DNA from: Cryphonectria parasitica EP155
Taxonomy: Eukaryota; Ascomycota; Sordariomycetes; Diaporthales; Cryphonectriaceae
Direction of reading: 5' to 3'
Length of the DNA stretch: 64,000 nt
Assembly (NCBI RefSeq): GCF_011745365.1
Contig: NW_024468912.1
Coordinates: 1,054,001-1,118,000 of the forward strand
Positions 11,144-22,298 of the stretch are shown here, piece by piece. Within the stretch, counting starts at the first letter, position 1; every line of letters begins with the position of its first letter. Below the pieces are notes generated by a model. The model was not told the DNA's origin. It did no database searches and worked only from the letters and a program-made list of their open reading frames with translations. Position numbers and translations under genes: made by a program.

Positions 11144-14052
11144 TTAACGAATGACATCCCCCTCCTTCTCGATCCCTTCCAGGTCTTCTAGTATGTCACT
11201 CCCACCGAGAAGCCCTGCACCACCAACCGTTGCCTTCTTTCCGCCTGACCACACCTCGTGAAACTTGATGCTCTCGTCACTGGCAGCGACGACTACGCAC
11301 CCCTCCATGGCGGTGCGGTTTCGCCTCTTCTCCCTCTCGCGTCTCTCTCGGTCTCGATCTCTTGGGTGTCCTGTCGCATCTCTGGCAGCCCTGTAATCTG
11401 GTGGACCTTGCGGGTAAGGTATTGCGTACAGTGCCCGGTGTTCCCCTTCCTACGGGATAGCCGCCACCTGCCGGCACTCAGGCCAAGAGAATACGGCGAT
11501 CCGATAAGGATGGTCTGGCTGGGCATACCCGAATGTTGCAGCGATCTCTCGCCGTGTTGTGCTCCATATGAGGCTCGTCACCTGCGCGTGCACCGCGATG
11601 GTAGCCAGTGCCACCCCGGACGTGGTGTGGTAGAAGTGGATGCACTTGTCGTGAGACCCACCCCCAGTGGCAACGAGCCCATCCCGCCAAGGGCAAAAGG
11701 CGATGGCTTTCACAGCAGCCGTATGCTCCCACCGATGCTTGGCCTGCCGCTCACCAATGATGCGTGGATTCCCCGACGTATTAGAGAGTGGGTGTCGGAA
11801 GGAATCTGACGCGGCCGAGATATTGGCAGGTAAGGCTGGCGAATAACGGGGCGTAGCACGCTCGGCGGTGATACGGCTGAGGTCCCAGAGGCGAGTGTTG
11901 GTATCAGAGCGAAGAAAACGCGCAAAGGGTGAGGTTATGGGCATGCTCGACAGCCGATCATCGATCGACCCGAAGGTCACGGGCTGGCTTGTGCTGCTAG
12001 ACGAAGACAATGATGTCTGCCGTTGTGTAGTTATAGAAGCACCAGGCCCAGGAAGAAGCAACGGCGACTGCCTCCCTGTTGTAAAGCCGGTCATTAAGTG
12101 TCGTAGCTCAAGTTGTTCGCCAGTGGTCTGGGGCGGAATCGGTTCCCGATATGCAGACAAAGTATTCTCCACTTCTCGGTCAGGATCGAGCTCCTCCGGT
12201 GGTGCAGCAACATTCTGAGCCTCAAAGAGGAAACATATATTGTCGTTGCCTCCCGTGGCGAACATGCTGCCGCTCGGCGACCACGAAAGCCCACAGATCT
12301 GCTGTGTATGAGCTGTGATGTACGCGAGGCACTGAACACTGCCTCGCCAGTTGTGGCGATACGTCTCCCATGACCGGGGCCACTCGACAGCGTAGTAAAA
12401 AACATTGCCGTGCTCGTCGCCGACGAGGAGATCCTCATTCTCGACAAGGTGGCCGGGATTGTAAGGGTTGACTGATGGGCGCAGAGAGACGGTGGGCTTC
12501 CAGCTGACACAGGCAACCGGGGCTTCTTCGACGTGTGGAGCAAATCTGAACCGAGGATATTGCCGGTCATATAGTGTTGGGGCATCCCAAAGCGACATGA
12601 GGTTCAAGATTCCGTTCGATCGACCGTACGCGAGGATGCACTTCTTGCCCTGAGCCGATGAAAAATCAAGCGTGGTCAGCCATGAGATATCACTGAGCCC
12701 GTTGTCCTCAAGCGTCTGGACACCCGTGAGCTCCGACCAACTATAAAGTCTCGCACCAAGACCCACAGCCAAGGTCTGGCAGACAGGATCGAAGGCTAAT
12801 ATGGAACAATAGAAATCATCTCGCAGACTAGGTGCATCGAGGACCTTGAACGGAGCAACTGGTAGCGTCCGCAGCTCTGGTGCTTGTTTGGTCGACTTCT
12901 TCGTAGGATGGTCTTCTCTGACTAGTTGCGTACCGTTCCAATATGTCTTGCGCCCTGACTGCCGGTTGAGCATCTTCGGCTGCTTCTCCGCCATGGTTGA
13001 GAAGCGATCGAGACCAAGTATTCTCGATGACTAGTCGATCTCGAAGGCTGACGCGAGGCGGGCCTCATGTTTCTCGGCATCTTCTTCATCTTTGGGCCGT
13101 GACGGGGGAAACTGAGTATTGAACATGGGAGCATTGGTGCCACTCGTAAAAAGACCACCCCGACCGTCTTCGATGGCTCCATGACTGGGAACAACGGCCC
13201 CGATGGACCAGATACTGCTACTGAACTACAATCAATGTCAGTCACGACAAACACAGTCAAACACGATCTACATGAGGGATCTGGCTCAGACCAAGCACAT
13301 CATTTTAATTCTGTCAAGGCCACGTCTTCCTCCTCGGAACAAAAGACAGGGAGAGAGAGGGAGGGAGAACATTCGAGAGAACTCACCACTCTTCTGTCTG
13401 TCTCATCGACCGAGGCTGAATCAAGCACTGTTCCACTCTGGCTTGGCCGTCTTGACTTTCGAGCCTCCGTTGGGGAAGGTGGCAGAGCCCGCCGTCTGAA
13501 GCAAAAAGGGTCAGGAGCATCTTGGTTGTGACGCACCAGTCGTTCAGATGGCGAGAGATCTTGCAAAGCACGGGTAGTCTGCAGCCTCTCTGACCGAGGT
13601 GTCCTCTCATCTCTCGTCGGTACAAATCGATCTAGAGCTTTCAGTGATCCTGCTCTAGAACCATTGATAGCAGTGTTGTCAGATCCATGGCGATGGTGGG
13701 TGGATTTGGGCCGAGTCATGACTGGATAGGAATCGGTTCGTGAAATCCGTCTTCTTGATACACTGGGAAGAGTAGCGAACTTCCCACGTTCGATGCTTGG
13801 CGAGGAGAAGATTTCTTTTTCTGGCGTATTTTGTCCTGATGTCTCAGAGTCTGACTCTTCTGAGCTGGTCCCATCGTATGTTTTTGTACTAATAGACAAA
13901 GCCGTCCGGCCGAGACGGTATCTCGGAATTGACCGTATCGGTGACGTCTCGAGCGAGCCATACCCGGAGTCTGCGGAGCGGCCGGTGCGGCCTGGAGGTT
14001 CAAGACAAACTTGTTGCGTGCGCGGAGTAACAGGCGTGCTTGGTCCGGCCAT
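11144..14052 (-). CDS. AMA1: Meiosis-specific APC/C activator Ama1 (Cdc20/Fizzy family), with two in-frame TAG codons
   Basis: Exon 1 is 13387-14052 (222 codons, start MAGPSTPVTPRTQ); exon 2 is 11144-13225 (694 codons including TAA). The intron (GTGAGT...TAG, phase 0) joins DRRV to FSSSIWSIGAVVP. A C-box (DRFVP, residues 141-145) precedes a WD40 propeller (about 330-890), as in Cdc20/Cdh1/Ama1 proteins that recruit substrates to the anaphase-promoting complex. In this otherwise open frame TAG occurs at codon 287 (13033-13031) and codon 814 (11452-11450). Family sequence continues in frame after both: EGEHRALYAIPYP follows the second, then MEGCVVVAASDESIKFHEVW, the usual Ama1 C-terminus. Translated literally, the first stop truncates the protein before the propeller. 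Recoding by A-to-I editing is the favoured explanation; nonsense or RIP mutation is the alternative. Family assignment is strong. Confidence 0.9.
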
Positions 14053-15109
14053 CGTGAGCTGCAGGGGACTCAGGTGTCCGAGATCGCAGATGTCCACGGG
14101 GCTTCGAGCTTGGAAGCATGCGTATCAGTCAAGTCGGAGACATGCAGATAAGCGAAGGTAGTGAGTGACTGGCTGGAGGAGACCTGAGGCGAGAAATACG
14201 ATAAAGAAGTGTGCTCGAAATTCAACAGGGAGGAAATCGGGCCTGTTTCTAAAGAGGAGATGGGGCGGGTAAACATATGAGATGAGAGAAGCTGTCCCAC
14301 CTGCCTCTGCAGACAGAAGGCGACAGCTTCGATTGCTATGGCCAAGAGGGCATAAGCAACTGCAGAACTTCTCAAACCATCAAGGGAGAATGCGTAGTCC
14401 TGGAAAGATGTGGTCGATTGAGAGTGTCATAACACTGTTCAGTATATGATAGGAGGAGCAAGAAGTCATCGTAGGTATGTTGAAAAACAGGGTTGAGGAT
14501 GAGGTCAGGGAAGACTTGGACAGATGCAGAGAAACGGAAAGAGGAGAGGACAATTGCACTGTAATGGATTGTACGCACTAGAAATCGAGAGTGTCAAGGG
14601 GAAAGAGAGACTTGAAACTCATCATAAACTATGACCACAAAAAGTTGATACTGCTGCTTCGAGGTGGAGGACATCTGATTTGGTAACTCATGGGGCAGGC
14701 GTGCCATAGCGTCATCAGCACATCCAGCAGGTGAGCTCGAAGGCCTCACAATGTAAACAAAAGTTGAATCTGTGTATATCATACTCAAAATCTAAATAAA
14801 TATATTTGGAGGATAGAATACTTTTCTCAACATTGCTGAAGCTATACCAAGTACAAATGAAAGGCAGGTGCAGGGGAGCCCCCCTGTTAAGTACTTTAAC
14901 TAGGCTACTGGCCGGCCCCACTAGCTGGACCCCTGTCTTCTGGATGTCTCAGTACCAAAGACCACAACACCAAGCCTGCAGTTTTGGAACGTCATCTTGA
15001 ACGCTACCCCCTCCTGTAACTGCCACCAAGGAACAATCACACACAGCGTTGAGCCTACTGTAACAAAGAGCCTTGCCTTCTTTCTATCTCAAGACTTTAC
15101 AATCTCGAA
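14053..15109. promoter_or_regulatory. Divergent promoter region AMA1 / BET4
   Basis: About 1.06 kb separate the two divergent start codons. Base composition is mixed, with AT-rich patches near 14780-14820. No open frame with family resemblance is seen. Ama1 is normally meiosis-specific while Bet4 is constitutive, so any shared control would be interesting, but I see no defined motif. Confidence 0.4.
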
Positions 15110-16588
15110 ATGGCCAGTGTATGGCACCTCTATCCAGCATATGTACGAAGAGAGAAGTTGACTGATAGCAAGGGAATCAGCATGGCGTAACCCGAACCAC
15201 CCGGTCACGCACGGAAGAACAGAAGCAACAAGAGCTTGATAAGATCAGCAAGTATCGCGACCTCGAAGAACAAATCCGCACTCAAGTACGTACTGCCTCC
15301 CCTCCCCTTCCGACGCTTGTGCTGGTCTTGGGCACGATTCTCGGCTAACGGTTCCATCGCAAACCAGATCGCGAAAGGCGACGATTATACCCCCGAGGCC
15401 TTCCAACTCACTACAAAGCTACTCCGCCTGAATCCGGAATACTACACAATATGGAACGTCCGCAGACGCTTGCTAATATCTGGATTGTTGTCCAAACCTG
15501 CGCTTGGGTCTTCGCCCTCGAAGGCGTCGCCGAGTTCTTCTCGGACCGACACTACCACAGCGTCTTCCGCCGAATCCTCCTCCTCTTCCTCGACCACGAT
15601 CCAGCAAAGCCCCAAATCCCAGACAACTGGGAAGAGTGGTACTATAGCTGATACGACCGGCGAAAAAGATGGATCTGGAGCGGCGGAAGAAGAGAAGACG
15701 GACACGGGTGCCAGGGCTCAACAGAACGACCTGGAAGTGCTCAAATCTGAGCTTGGCTTCACGGTACCCTTGCTGATGGAATTCCCAAAGTGTTACTGGA
15801 TATGGAAGTATCGCTCTTGGCTGCTCCAACAGGCCATAGATCGGCTGGAGCCATCTGTTGCACGGCGCATCTGGGAGGAGGAGTTGGGCCTAGACACCAA
15901 GATGTTGACCAAAGACCGCCGGAATTTTCACGCCTGGGGCTACCGTCGAAACGTTGTCGGACAGCTAGAGAGTGAGGTATTGAACGGCAAAAGCATGGTG
16001 GAATCGGAATTCGACTTCACGACCAAAATGATTCATGTCGATCTATCAAACTTCTCCGCATGGCACAACCGGAGCAAGCTGATCCCCAGGTTACTGGTTG
16101 AGCGTGGTACGGATGATGCTGCCAGGAGGAAGTTCTTTGACGACGGTGAGTAGTGTGTTGCTATCTCTTGATTGTTGAACCTGGGCTTGACTGACACTCC
16201 AAAAGAACTGGCCTTGATCCGAGAGGCTTTGAACGTGGGGCCTGATGACCAGTCTCTCTGGTATTACCACCAATTCCTCATGTTGGATCTGGTCAAGCAC
16301 GTCGACCAACCCACCATTACCATAAGTTTGACCAACAAGGACAGAGTGACATACATTACTCGAGAAATTGAAGACATCAAGGATCTATTGGAGGATTATG
16401 ATGACTGCAAGTTGATCTATGAGAGACTCATGGACTACACACTGGCATTGGCTGCTCTGGAGCAGAGGTCACTGCGAGATGATGAGCAGTCTGACTTGAA
16501 GACTTGGCTCTCCAAGGTTCGAGAATTAGACCCAATGAAGAAAGGTCGATGGGATGATCTTGAACGACAAATGGGACTCGGCATGTAA
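15110..16588 (+). CDS. BET4: Rab geranylgeranyltransferase alpha subunit
   Basis: Exons are 15110-15118, 15181-15285, 15368-16145 and 16206-16588, giving 424 residues. The first coding exon is only nine bases (Met-Ala-Ser); splicing gives MASHGVTRTTRSRTEEQKQQ, the family N-terminus. Five prenyltransferase-alpha repeats are visible around YYTIWNVRR, YWIWKYRSWLL, NFHAWGYRRN, NFSAWHNRSKL and SLWYYHQFLM. The protein pairs with Bet2 and, with the escort protein Mrs6, attaches geranylgeranyl groups to Rab GTPases for membrane traffic. A Ser/Thr-rich insertion of about 60 residues (roughly 73-135) lies between the first and second repeats. Downstream ATGs give no family N-terminus, which supports the microexon start. 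Assignment is firm. Confidence 0.93.
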
Positions 16589-17565
16589 TATACAGGTGAC
16601 CACATCTCAAAAGCTTAATGGGTTAATCTCGTACTATCCCATAGGCCTAATCCACATGCAGACCAACAGCTACTCATTGTCCCGCACTTTCGTCAGCCTT
16701 CATTGAACTGCTCTGGCTGTGTCTCATGACCACCCTCTGCGCCAGTGTGATTGGAGTAGCTATAAACCTCAGAGGCGTGTTGCATCAATAACAGTCCACA
16801 ATATAGTGTCAACGCAGGGTTGCATGGAGCAGCCGGGACCTGCTTTCGGTTGAATGCAAACATCAGATGAATTCCCAGTAATATTGGTTTGGTTCAGCGA
16901 CATACCATCTTCTGTTTCATATAAGTTATAGAATAAAGCAGTCGTGTCAGTGGCCACATGATGTAATAATCGAAAGCTATAGAAGGCATAGTATTTCATC
17001 AGCATTACCCCCTCGATTGCAAGCAAGCTCGATGTGATTAGCAGGCAGTATGTTCTTTCCCCCACTGCCATTGATTGATGCCAGGTAGGTAGACAATGGA
17101 CCACATTGTCTATTCTTGTCTTGTTAAGAGAAACGACAAAGGAGACCTGGCAACTGCATCAAAGAAGCTTCCTTTTTTCTTCGATGGACCTCATAATTAA
17201 ACACGCGCTTTTGTTGTTGGACCACAAAACGTCGTGATTGGCGCCAGGTCCTTCACTTTCAATTGACATCAGGAACCAGTGTGCTCGAGAACCTGCTCCC
17301 TTCCTGTTGTTTCTTCATCTGAATGCTCACAACCTGGGTAAACTGTGGATTTAATCCAAGCACATTTCTGGCACGACAGAGAATTTCATTTTTGTCTTCG
17401 AGACACCAAGATAATGCAGACATCGAGCCTCAGCACCTGGAAGCGATTCTACCATATTTAGCAAGCGGCAACAACAAATCGCCATCTCGTACGCCCAGCG
17501 CTCAACTCACCTCGGCTTCTCAACACGACCTCAACCATTCTGTGCAGGCCAACTCGTCCCAAGAT
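16589..17565. other. Intergenic
   Basis: Nearly 1 kb between BET4 and the next small gene, with moderate AT content. A minus-strand frame at 16769-17104 lacks recognisable features and is probably chance. The open frame of the next gene extends back to 17323, so part of this may be its leader or an N-terminal extension. Confidence 0.4.
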
Positions 17566-18089
17566 ATGTGTCTCTTCATCTACACCGTCTCAGCATGCAA
17601 GCACACACATTTTCAAAATGTCGCTGAGTGCCCCATCGCGCAGGGCCTCGCCGACAGCCCCGGCGCTCGGCTGAACTTGACGCTCCAACGACCTAAGTTC
17701 CTGTTCGACACGGCACAGTCAACGTCGCGCACGCCGGAGTACTACAAGGCCACATTCGACTGTCCAAAGCGCAAAGCCGTCAGACCTGTGGCGGAACTCT
17801 GCCCACGATGCGCTGACCAGCAGAACCTCGCTGCTGTTTCTGAGTCGCTGGAGGCGCCGCCAGCTATGGTGTGTAACGTCGCGGGGAGCGGCAGTGCTGG
17901 AAGCGAGGTGGCGCTCGTGACGGCGAGTTCTTCTGTTAGCGATGGAGGCACGTCAGGTACGCTCTCCATATCGGATCCAGGGGACGGCAAAGCGAGAACT
18001 TGCGGGCTAACGCGGTGATGCAATCATTTACAGGCACATCAACGCCGAGGTCGTTCTGGAAGCTAACCCGCCCGAGAGAGTATATCTGA
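17566..18089 (+). CDS. Small cysteine-containing hypothetical protein of a fungal family
   Basis: Exon 1 is 17566-17956 and exon 2 is 18034-18089 (intron with a perfect ctaac branch site), giving 148 residues. The N-terminus MCLFIYTVSACKHTHFQNV followed by AECPIAQ is of a type I recall from many short ascomycete hypothetical proteins with Cys/His spacing. Two more Cys pairs follow (FDCPKRK and ELCPRCADQ), so metal binding is possible but unproven. The C-terminus reads TSTPRSFWKLTRPREYI after splicing. The frame is open upstream to an ATG at 17323, giving 81 more residues, but the internal ATG matches how these proteins usually begin. The function is unknown. Confidence 0.65.
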
Positions 18090-18418
18090 GGAGGACGAAG
18101 AAAATAAGCTTGGAGGACTTCATAAGAACGGGAGATCCAGCGTTGTGTGACTGAAGCTCTATCAGGCTCGAGTGGAGGATGGTATTGAAATTTTTTTCTT
18201 CTTTCTGTGGATCAAGGCAAGCGATGGCGCATGGAGTTAGGAAAAGGACCACGACAGACATGAAGGGCCGAGTCTCTACGGATGATTTGATTATCTTCTT
18301 ATGGATGCACACATACCCCTCCCCAAAGAATCCTCATAATGGTAGTACGAAAGGGAAAGTTTTAATAAAATGAGGAACACAAAGAAAGAAGACAATAGGA
18401 ACACTCATCTCACACGTC
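18090..18418. other. Convergent 3' intergenic region
   Basis: About 330 bp between two convergent genes. No gene is seen; it presumably holds both 3' UTRs. Confidence 0.4.
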
Positions 18419-19597
18419 TCAGTATACAAATGGGATGAGTCTGTACGGCACCCGCAGGCAATACTCCTCCCACAAAGGTCCATACTTGTCCCTGCACCGC
18501 TTGTCATCGTCCCTCTCCCTTGTGACCAGGAGACCTACGTAATACAACGGGTAAAGCCATGGCGTCCACGCAGTCATGGGGTGCCCGACTGCCAGCGCGA
18601 TCGCCACGGCCTCGAGGATCTCACCAATGTAATTCACATGCCTCGCGACGCCCCAGAGCCCTCCACAAAACAACTCTTGTCTACCATCCTTGGACCGGAT
18701 CGTTCTCCTAGGGTCGGCTCTGCGCTCTGCTGAGGCTCGCTTGAATTCAAACTTCTGCAGGTTCGCGCCTCGACTCAACCCCCACCCGGTGAAGTAGATG
18801 CCCACGGCCAAAGCATAATAGGCCGTCCCACGGTGAGGGTTAGGCAGCGTGACAGCGGCGGCGATACTGACCGGGTAAAAGAAGGGGTAAAAACACATAC
18901 ATCCCCACACGAGCTTGAAGCCGACGCGCTCGGCGAAGAGGTCGTACGTGTACAGCTGGACGTTTTCCCAGAAGAGGTAGTCGCAGACGAACCAGCTCAG
19001 GAAGGCCGCGGCGAGAGCGACGCCGGGGTTCGGATCATCCGGGCTGGACAGGTGGTGCGCTGCGGCGTAGGAGAGGAGGTTGAGCTCGAGGTGCACGGCG
19101 CCGATCACGTAGAGGAGCATCTTGATATCGAGGACGCGGCCTGCGAGGGTGAGACGCGGGGTGAGGGTGCGGCCGAGAAAGAACTGAGATGCGAGGGTCT
19201 CCGAGGAGGGGTTTCCTGGGTCGGAGCTGGTGGCGACGAGATATGTCGTGCAGATGAGTCCCGTTGTGCAGGCAGACGCGCAGGTCTCCCAGAGGTGGGC
19301 GTGGAGAAAGTCCCAGGGCAGAATGTCGAGGGTGCAGAGGCCGGCCCAGGACAGCACCGTTGCTGCGAGAACGAGAATGCCATTCCTGCAAGGAAAGCGA
19401 AGAACGCGTGAGTGACAGGAGGGGAAAATTGCGATGAGAATCAAGTCAAGGAGGTGAGCTTACAAGCGATACTTCAAGGGTTTGTCTTTGGCATCGCGAA
19501 CGTAGCCTTCTACTTCTCGTGCGGGCAAGGCAAGATGAGCGATGAGGATGAAGAGTTCCAGCAGTGGCGAGAACAACAGAGCCTTTGTGTCCAACAT
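18419..19597 (-). CDS. ERG4/ERG24-family sterol reductase-like membrane protein (short form)
   Basis: Exon 1 is 19464-19597 and exon 2 is 18419-19385, giving 366 residues. Splicing joins KDKPLKYRL to NGILVL, matching the family's KY-x-NG motif. The protein is strongly hydrophobic with about eight to nine membrane segments. The C-terminal signature is present: GVARHVNYIGEILE, then RERDDDKRC, then DKYGPLWEEYCLRVPYRLIP, ending in FVY. Members reduce C14 or C24(28) double bonds of sterols using NADPH in the ER. At 366 residues it is clearly shorter than standard Erg24 or Erg4 proteins (well over 400), so it is more likely a paralogue with another sterol or terpenoid substrate. The family call is firm; the specific reaction is not. 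Confidence 0.82.
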
Positions 19598-20302
19598 GAT
19601 GATGGCTTATTGATTGGGAGAATTGGTTCTTTGAATTCATTCAAGGCATATGTTGGTTCAAAGGAGAGGGGAAAGAGGTTAAAGTTCAAGAAGGGAATTG
19701 GCATGGATGTATCAGGTCCGAACCCCAGAACCCTCGGGGCGTGGTTCGGTCCGGCGCGCTTGGTTGCAGCCGCCGCGCAACGCGAAAAAAAGACAATTCT
19801 GCACAGTATTATAGCCTGTCGTCTTGGCATTTGCATGTGCTCAGCAGTAATCATGCGTCCACACTCTCGTCTTGAATTTTAGGCCGGAAGCATAATTCTG
19901 AAAAGACCATCACGGCATTGAGTTCTGGAAACATTGTGGCAGAATGTGTGTGGGGTAAACTTCAGGTCAACTCCGAAGTTTTGAAGTTTGCGCAGTGATT
20001 CGACCTCATCCTGTGCTCATAGATGGTTAAATGGCTCTTGTGAACCTGGCTCAACATACCCAGACTAATACTGGGTAGTGTTCACAGACAACTGGTTTCC
20101 TAGATAAGAACAACTATATCAACTTTCTTTGCTTTATCGAGTTATACTGCAGACTTCAAGTGGGTTACAATGCTGTTGTATCAAGACAGCAGTTGCCAAC
20201 TCCGTTTCTCTCGAATATATATCCCACCTGAACAAGAATGGACCCATTTTCAGTTCTTTTATTTATCTATCATTCATGTTAATCTACAGACGGAGCATAA
20301 TC
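19598..20302. other. Intergenic
   Basis: About 700 bp between divergent genes, AT-rich toward 20250. It probably contains both promoters. No other feature is recognised. Confidence 0.4.
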
Positions 20303-21052
20303 ATGGGACCGGATCATAAGGTCCACAAAATGGTGAACAAGTCCAACCCCAGGTCTGACAACAGGCGTAAGGCCAGGCCCATCGCTGACTTCGGACTATT
20401 CCGTACAACGGAGGGGCGAGTTTTTAGGAATGATTACAACCCAGTCGCCCTCCTCGAACGCTTCTCCGGACCTGCCGAGGACTGGTACATGCGATATCTC
20501 GTGGCCGAGGAAGAGAGGCGATACGTCGGATTCACATTCCTCTACGCAGTTTCCACCTCACGATGCGCAATGGCCGTATTCAGTGCTTTCCTCGAGGAAT
20601 ACGGCCACCGCTTCATTGACATCCGGCTCTGGGAGCTGGTGGTGGACTGCTGGCTTGCTCAGGGTGGCAGAGCTGACGCGCTTCGGTTCCTGTCTTTTCA
20701 CAACATCGTCAACGAGTGCGTGGTAGCTTCCTTCAAGCAGGCCTTCTTCATGTACGCGGAAGAACCCGGCCAGACTGAGATTGCCATTATGACTGAGGCG
20801 CCGGCATGGCAGGAGAATCCCTTCCTGCGCAGTGCGCAGCATGTCGCAGAGGCTCTCGGTGGCACATCCGTCAAGGCGTGCAGGGCCTATTTGTCTTGGA
20901 AGAATCAGGACTCCCAATTGGGAGACGAGAGATACGACTTGATCGTGGAGTTCAGTCGGGATGGTGAGTACAATGAGAATAATGCCATCACTCCCAAGAA
21001 CAGTCACGTTGAGGAGATAGGTAAGAACAACGATGGGAGCCGCCCTGAATGA
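20303..21052 (+). CDS. Hypothetical protein, intronless orphan
   Basis: A single-exon frame encodes 249 residues from ATG 20303 (MGPDHKVHKMVNK) to TGA. The open frame extends upstream with another ATG at 20276, but the first bases there are AT-rich and less protein-like. The sequence is soluble-looking and mixed alpha in character, with aromatic-rich blocks such as EDWYMRYLVAEEERRY and RLWELVVDCWLAQGG, and a polar tail. There is no signal peptide or membrane segment. I recognise no family. It lies in a sparse region, so it may be lineage-specific. Confidence 0.55.
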   Translation: MGPDHKVHKMVNKSNPRSDNRRKARPIADFGLFRTTEGRVFRNDYNPVALLERFSGPAEDWYMRYLVAEEERRYVGFTFLYAVSTSRCAMAVFSAFLEEYGHRFIDIRLWELVVDCWLAQGGRADALRFLSFHNIVNECVVASFKQAFFMYAEEPGQTEIAIMTEAPAWQENPFLRSAQHVAEALGGTSVKACRAYLSWKNQDSQLGDERYDLIVEFSRDGEYNENNAITPKNSHVEEIGKNNDGSRPE

Positions 21053-22298
21053 TTGGAGATGTTGGGTACTGGGAAAGTCTCAGAGCCTTGATGATGTTAG
21101 CAAATGTCAAAGGTACATATGGTCTGGGTCAGAATAAGTTTTCCTGAGCTATTAGTACAATATCTCATCATTGGTCAGTGACTTTGTCGAGTCAACGTGG
21201 TTCACTTTAGTTCTGTTGAGCAGTGTTTGCTTAGAAACACTTGTAACACAGGATTTAATCATAAGTTTTCAATTAAAGGCAAATAATACTGCACATTTGT
21301 CTTATAGTATATTGGACCAAGTAAAATGGAGCTTTCTGAGCATTCCCTGATGAGAATCTATTTGTGTGCCACAGGTCTCCCCATCATCACCACGCGGACG
21401 CAGCAGTCCTACCAACCATTACAATTCTATCTCTGGGAAGACAGAAAATTGTCCCAGCGGCATTGATGTGCAGTAGTTGAAGATTTCGATATGACAACCA
21501 GTCCCTAGGAATGGAGACATGTCTCGTGATGTTGTCTAGCCCTTTGGAGAACCTGAGATGCCACGTACACAGTCTGAGGGACTTGTCAAGAGAATCCAGT
21601 CTCTCGTTTGGAAGAATATTCAGTGGGATCCCAGCCTCTCAAGACTTTTGATGGGATCTTCAAGGCATAAGCATCGTCCATGAGGTGATTAATTGTGGAA
21701 GTGAACCTTGTCGTATTAAGTACTTCGAACCGGAATGGTAGAGTTCGTGAAGCTGTACGTCGAGAGATAATAAGAAGCATGTACCCAGGGAAGTGAGTAC
21801 TTCCTCTTCAATCTTGTCCTTGTTGCCAGTCGTTCTATCTGAAACGAGGTCTGGGAACATGAGCGGAAGCTGTATAAGAGGTATTGGGTCATCTTCAAGG
21901 ATCCTCTGTAGGCGAGAAATGGTTCTCATATTCGTAGAGTCACTGGAATCTCAATGACATATGCCAATGTCGGAAGAGTTGACGCAGATCACCTGTTCTG
22001 CAGATCGAGGATTGTTTGTCCACGTTGATGATGCCAGACCAGTGGAATTTATATGTTCGCGAAGACCAGATTCGCGACCATACTTGAGCAGAATTATTGA
22101 ATGCCACAAGAACCTTACTGGAGTCCATCGAAAAGAGCAGTTCTCATAAAGGGCGAGACTGGGAACCAGCTCTTCACTTGGACTACTGAGCTGAGTTTCT
22201 TACATCTTACGATTAGGGGAATAAAAACTATGTCTGAATCGTTGATATGTTCCCAGTCCAAACGACATCTCACGATGTATCCATAATCAAGCACGGCG
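21053..22298. other. Gene-poor region with weak coding-like remnants
   Basis: About 1.25 kb without a supported gene. Minus-strand frames at 21660-21929 and 21940-22128 have somewhat protein-like composition but switch frame and are interrupted by several stops. They could be a decayed gene; I cannot name a parent family. Confidence 0.35.

Noticed and set aside
13031..13225. Intron that would remove the first AMA1 TAG
   Set aside because: The sequence up to the TAG (GTNAPMFNTQFPP...EID) is conserved-looking coding sequence, and there is no GT between it and the TAG, so splicing cannot remove the stop without deleting conserved residues.
16769..17104. 111-residue minus-strand frame downstream of BET4
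   Set aside because: No recognisable motif, no splice context, and typical chance length for AT-moderate intergenic DNA.
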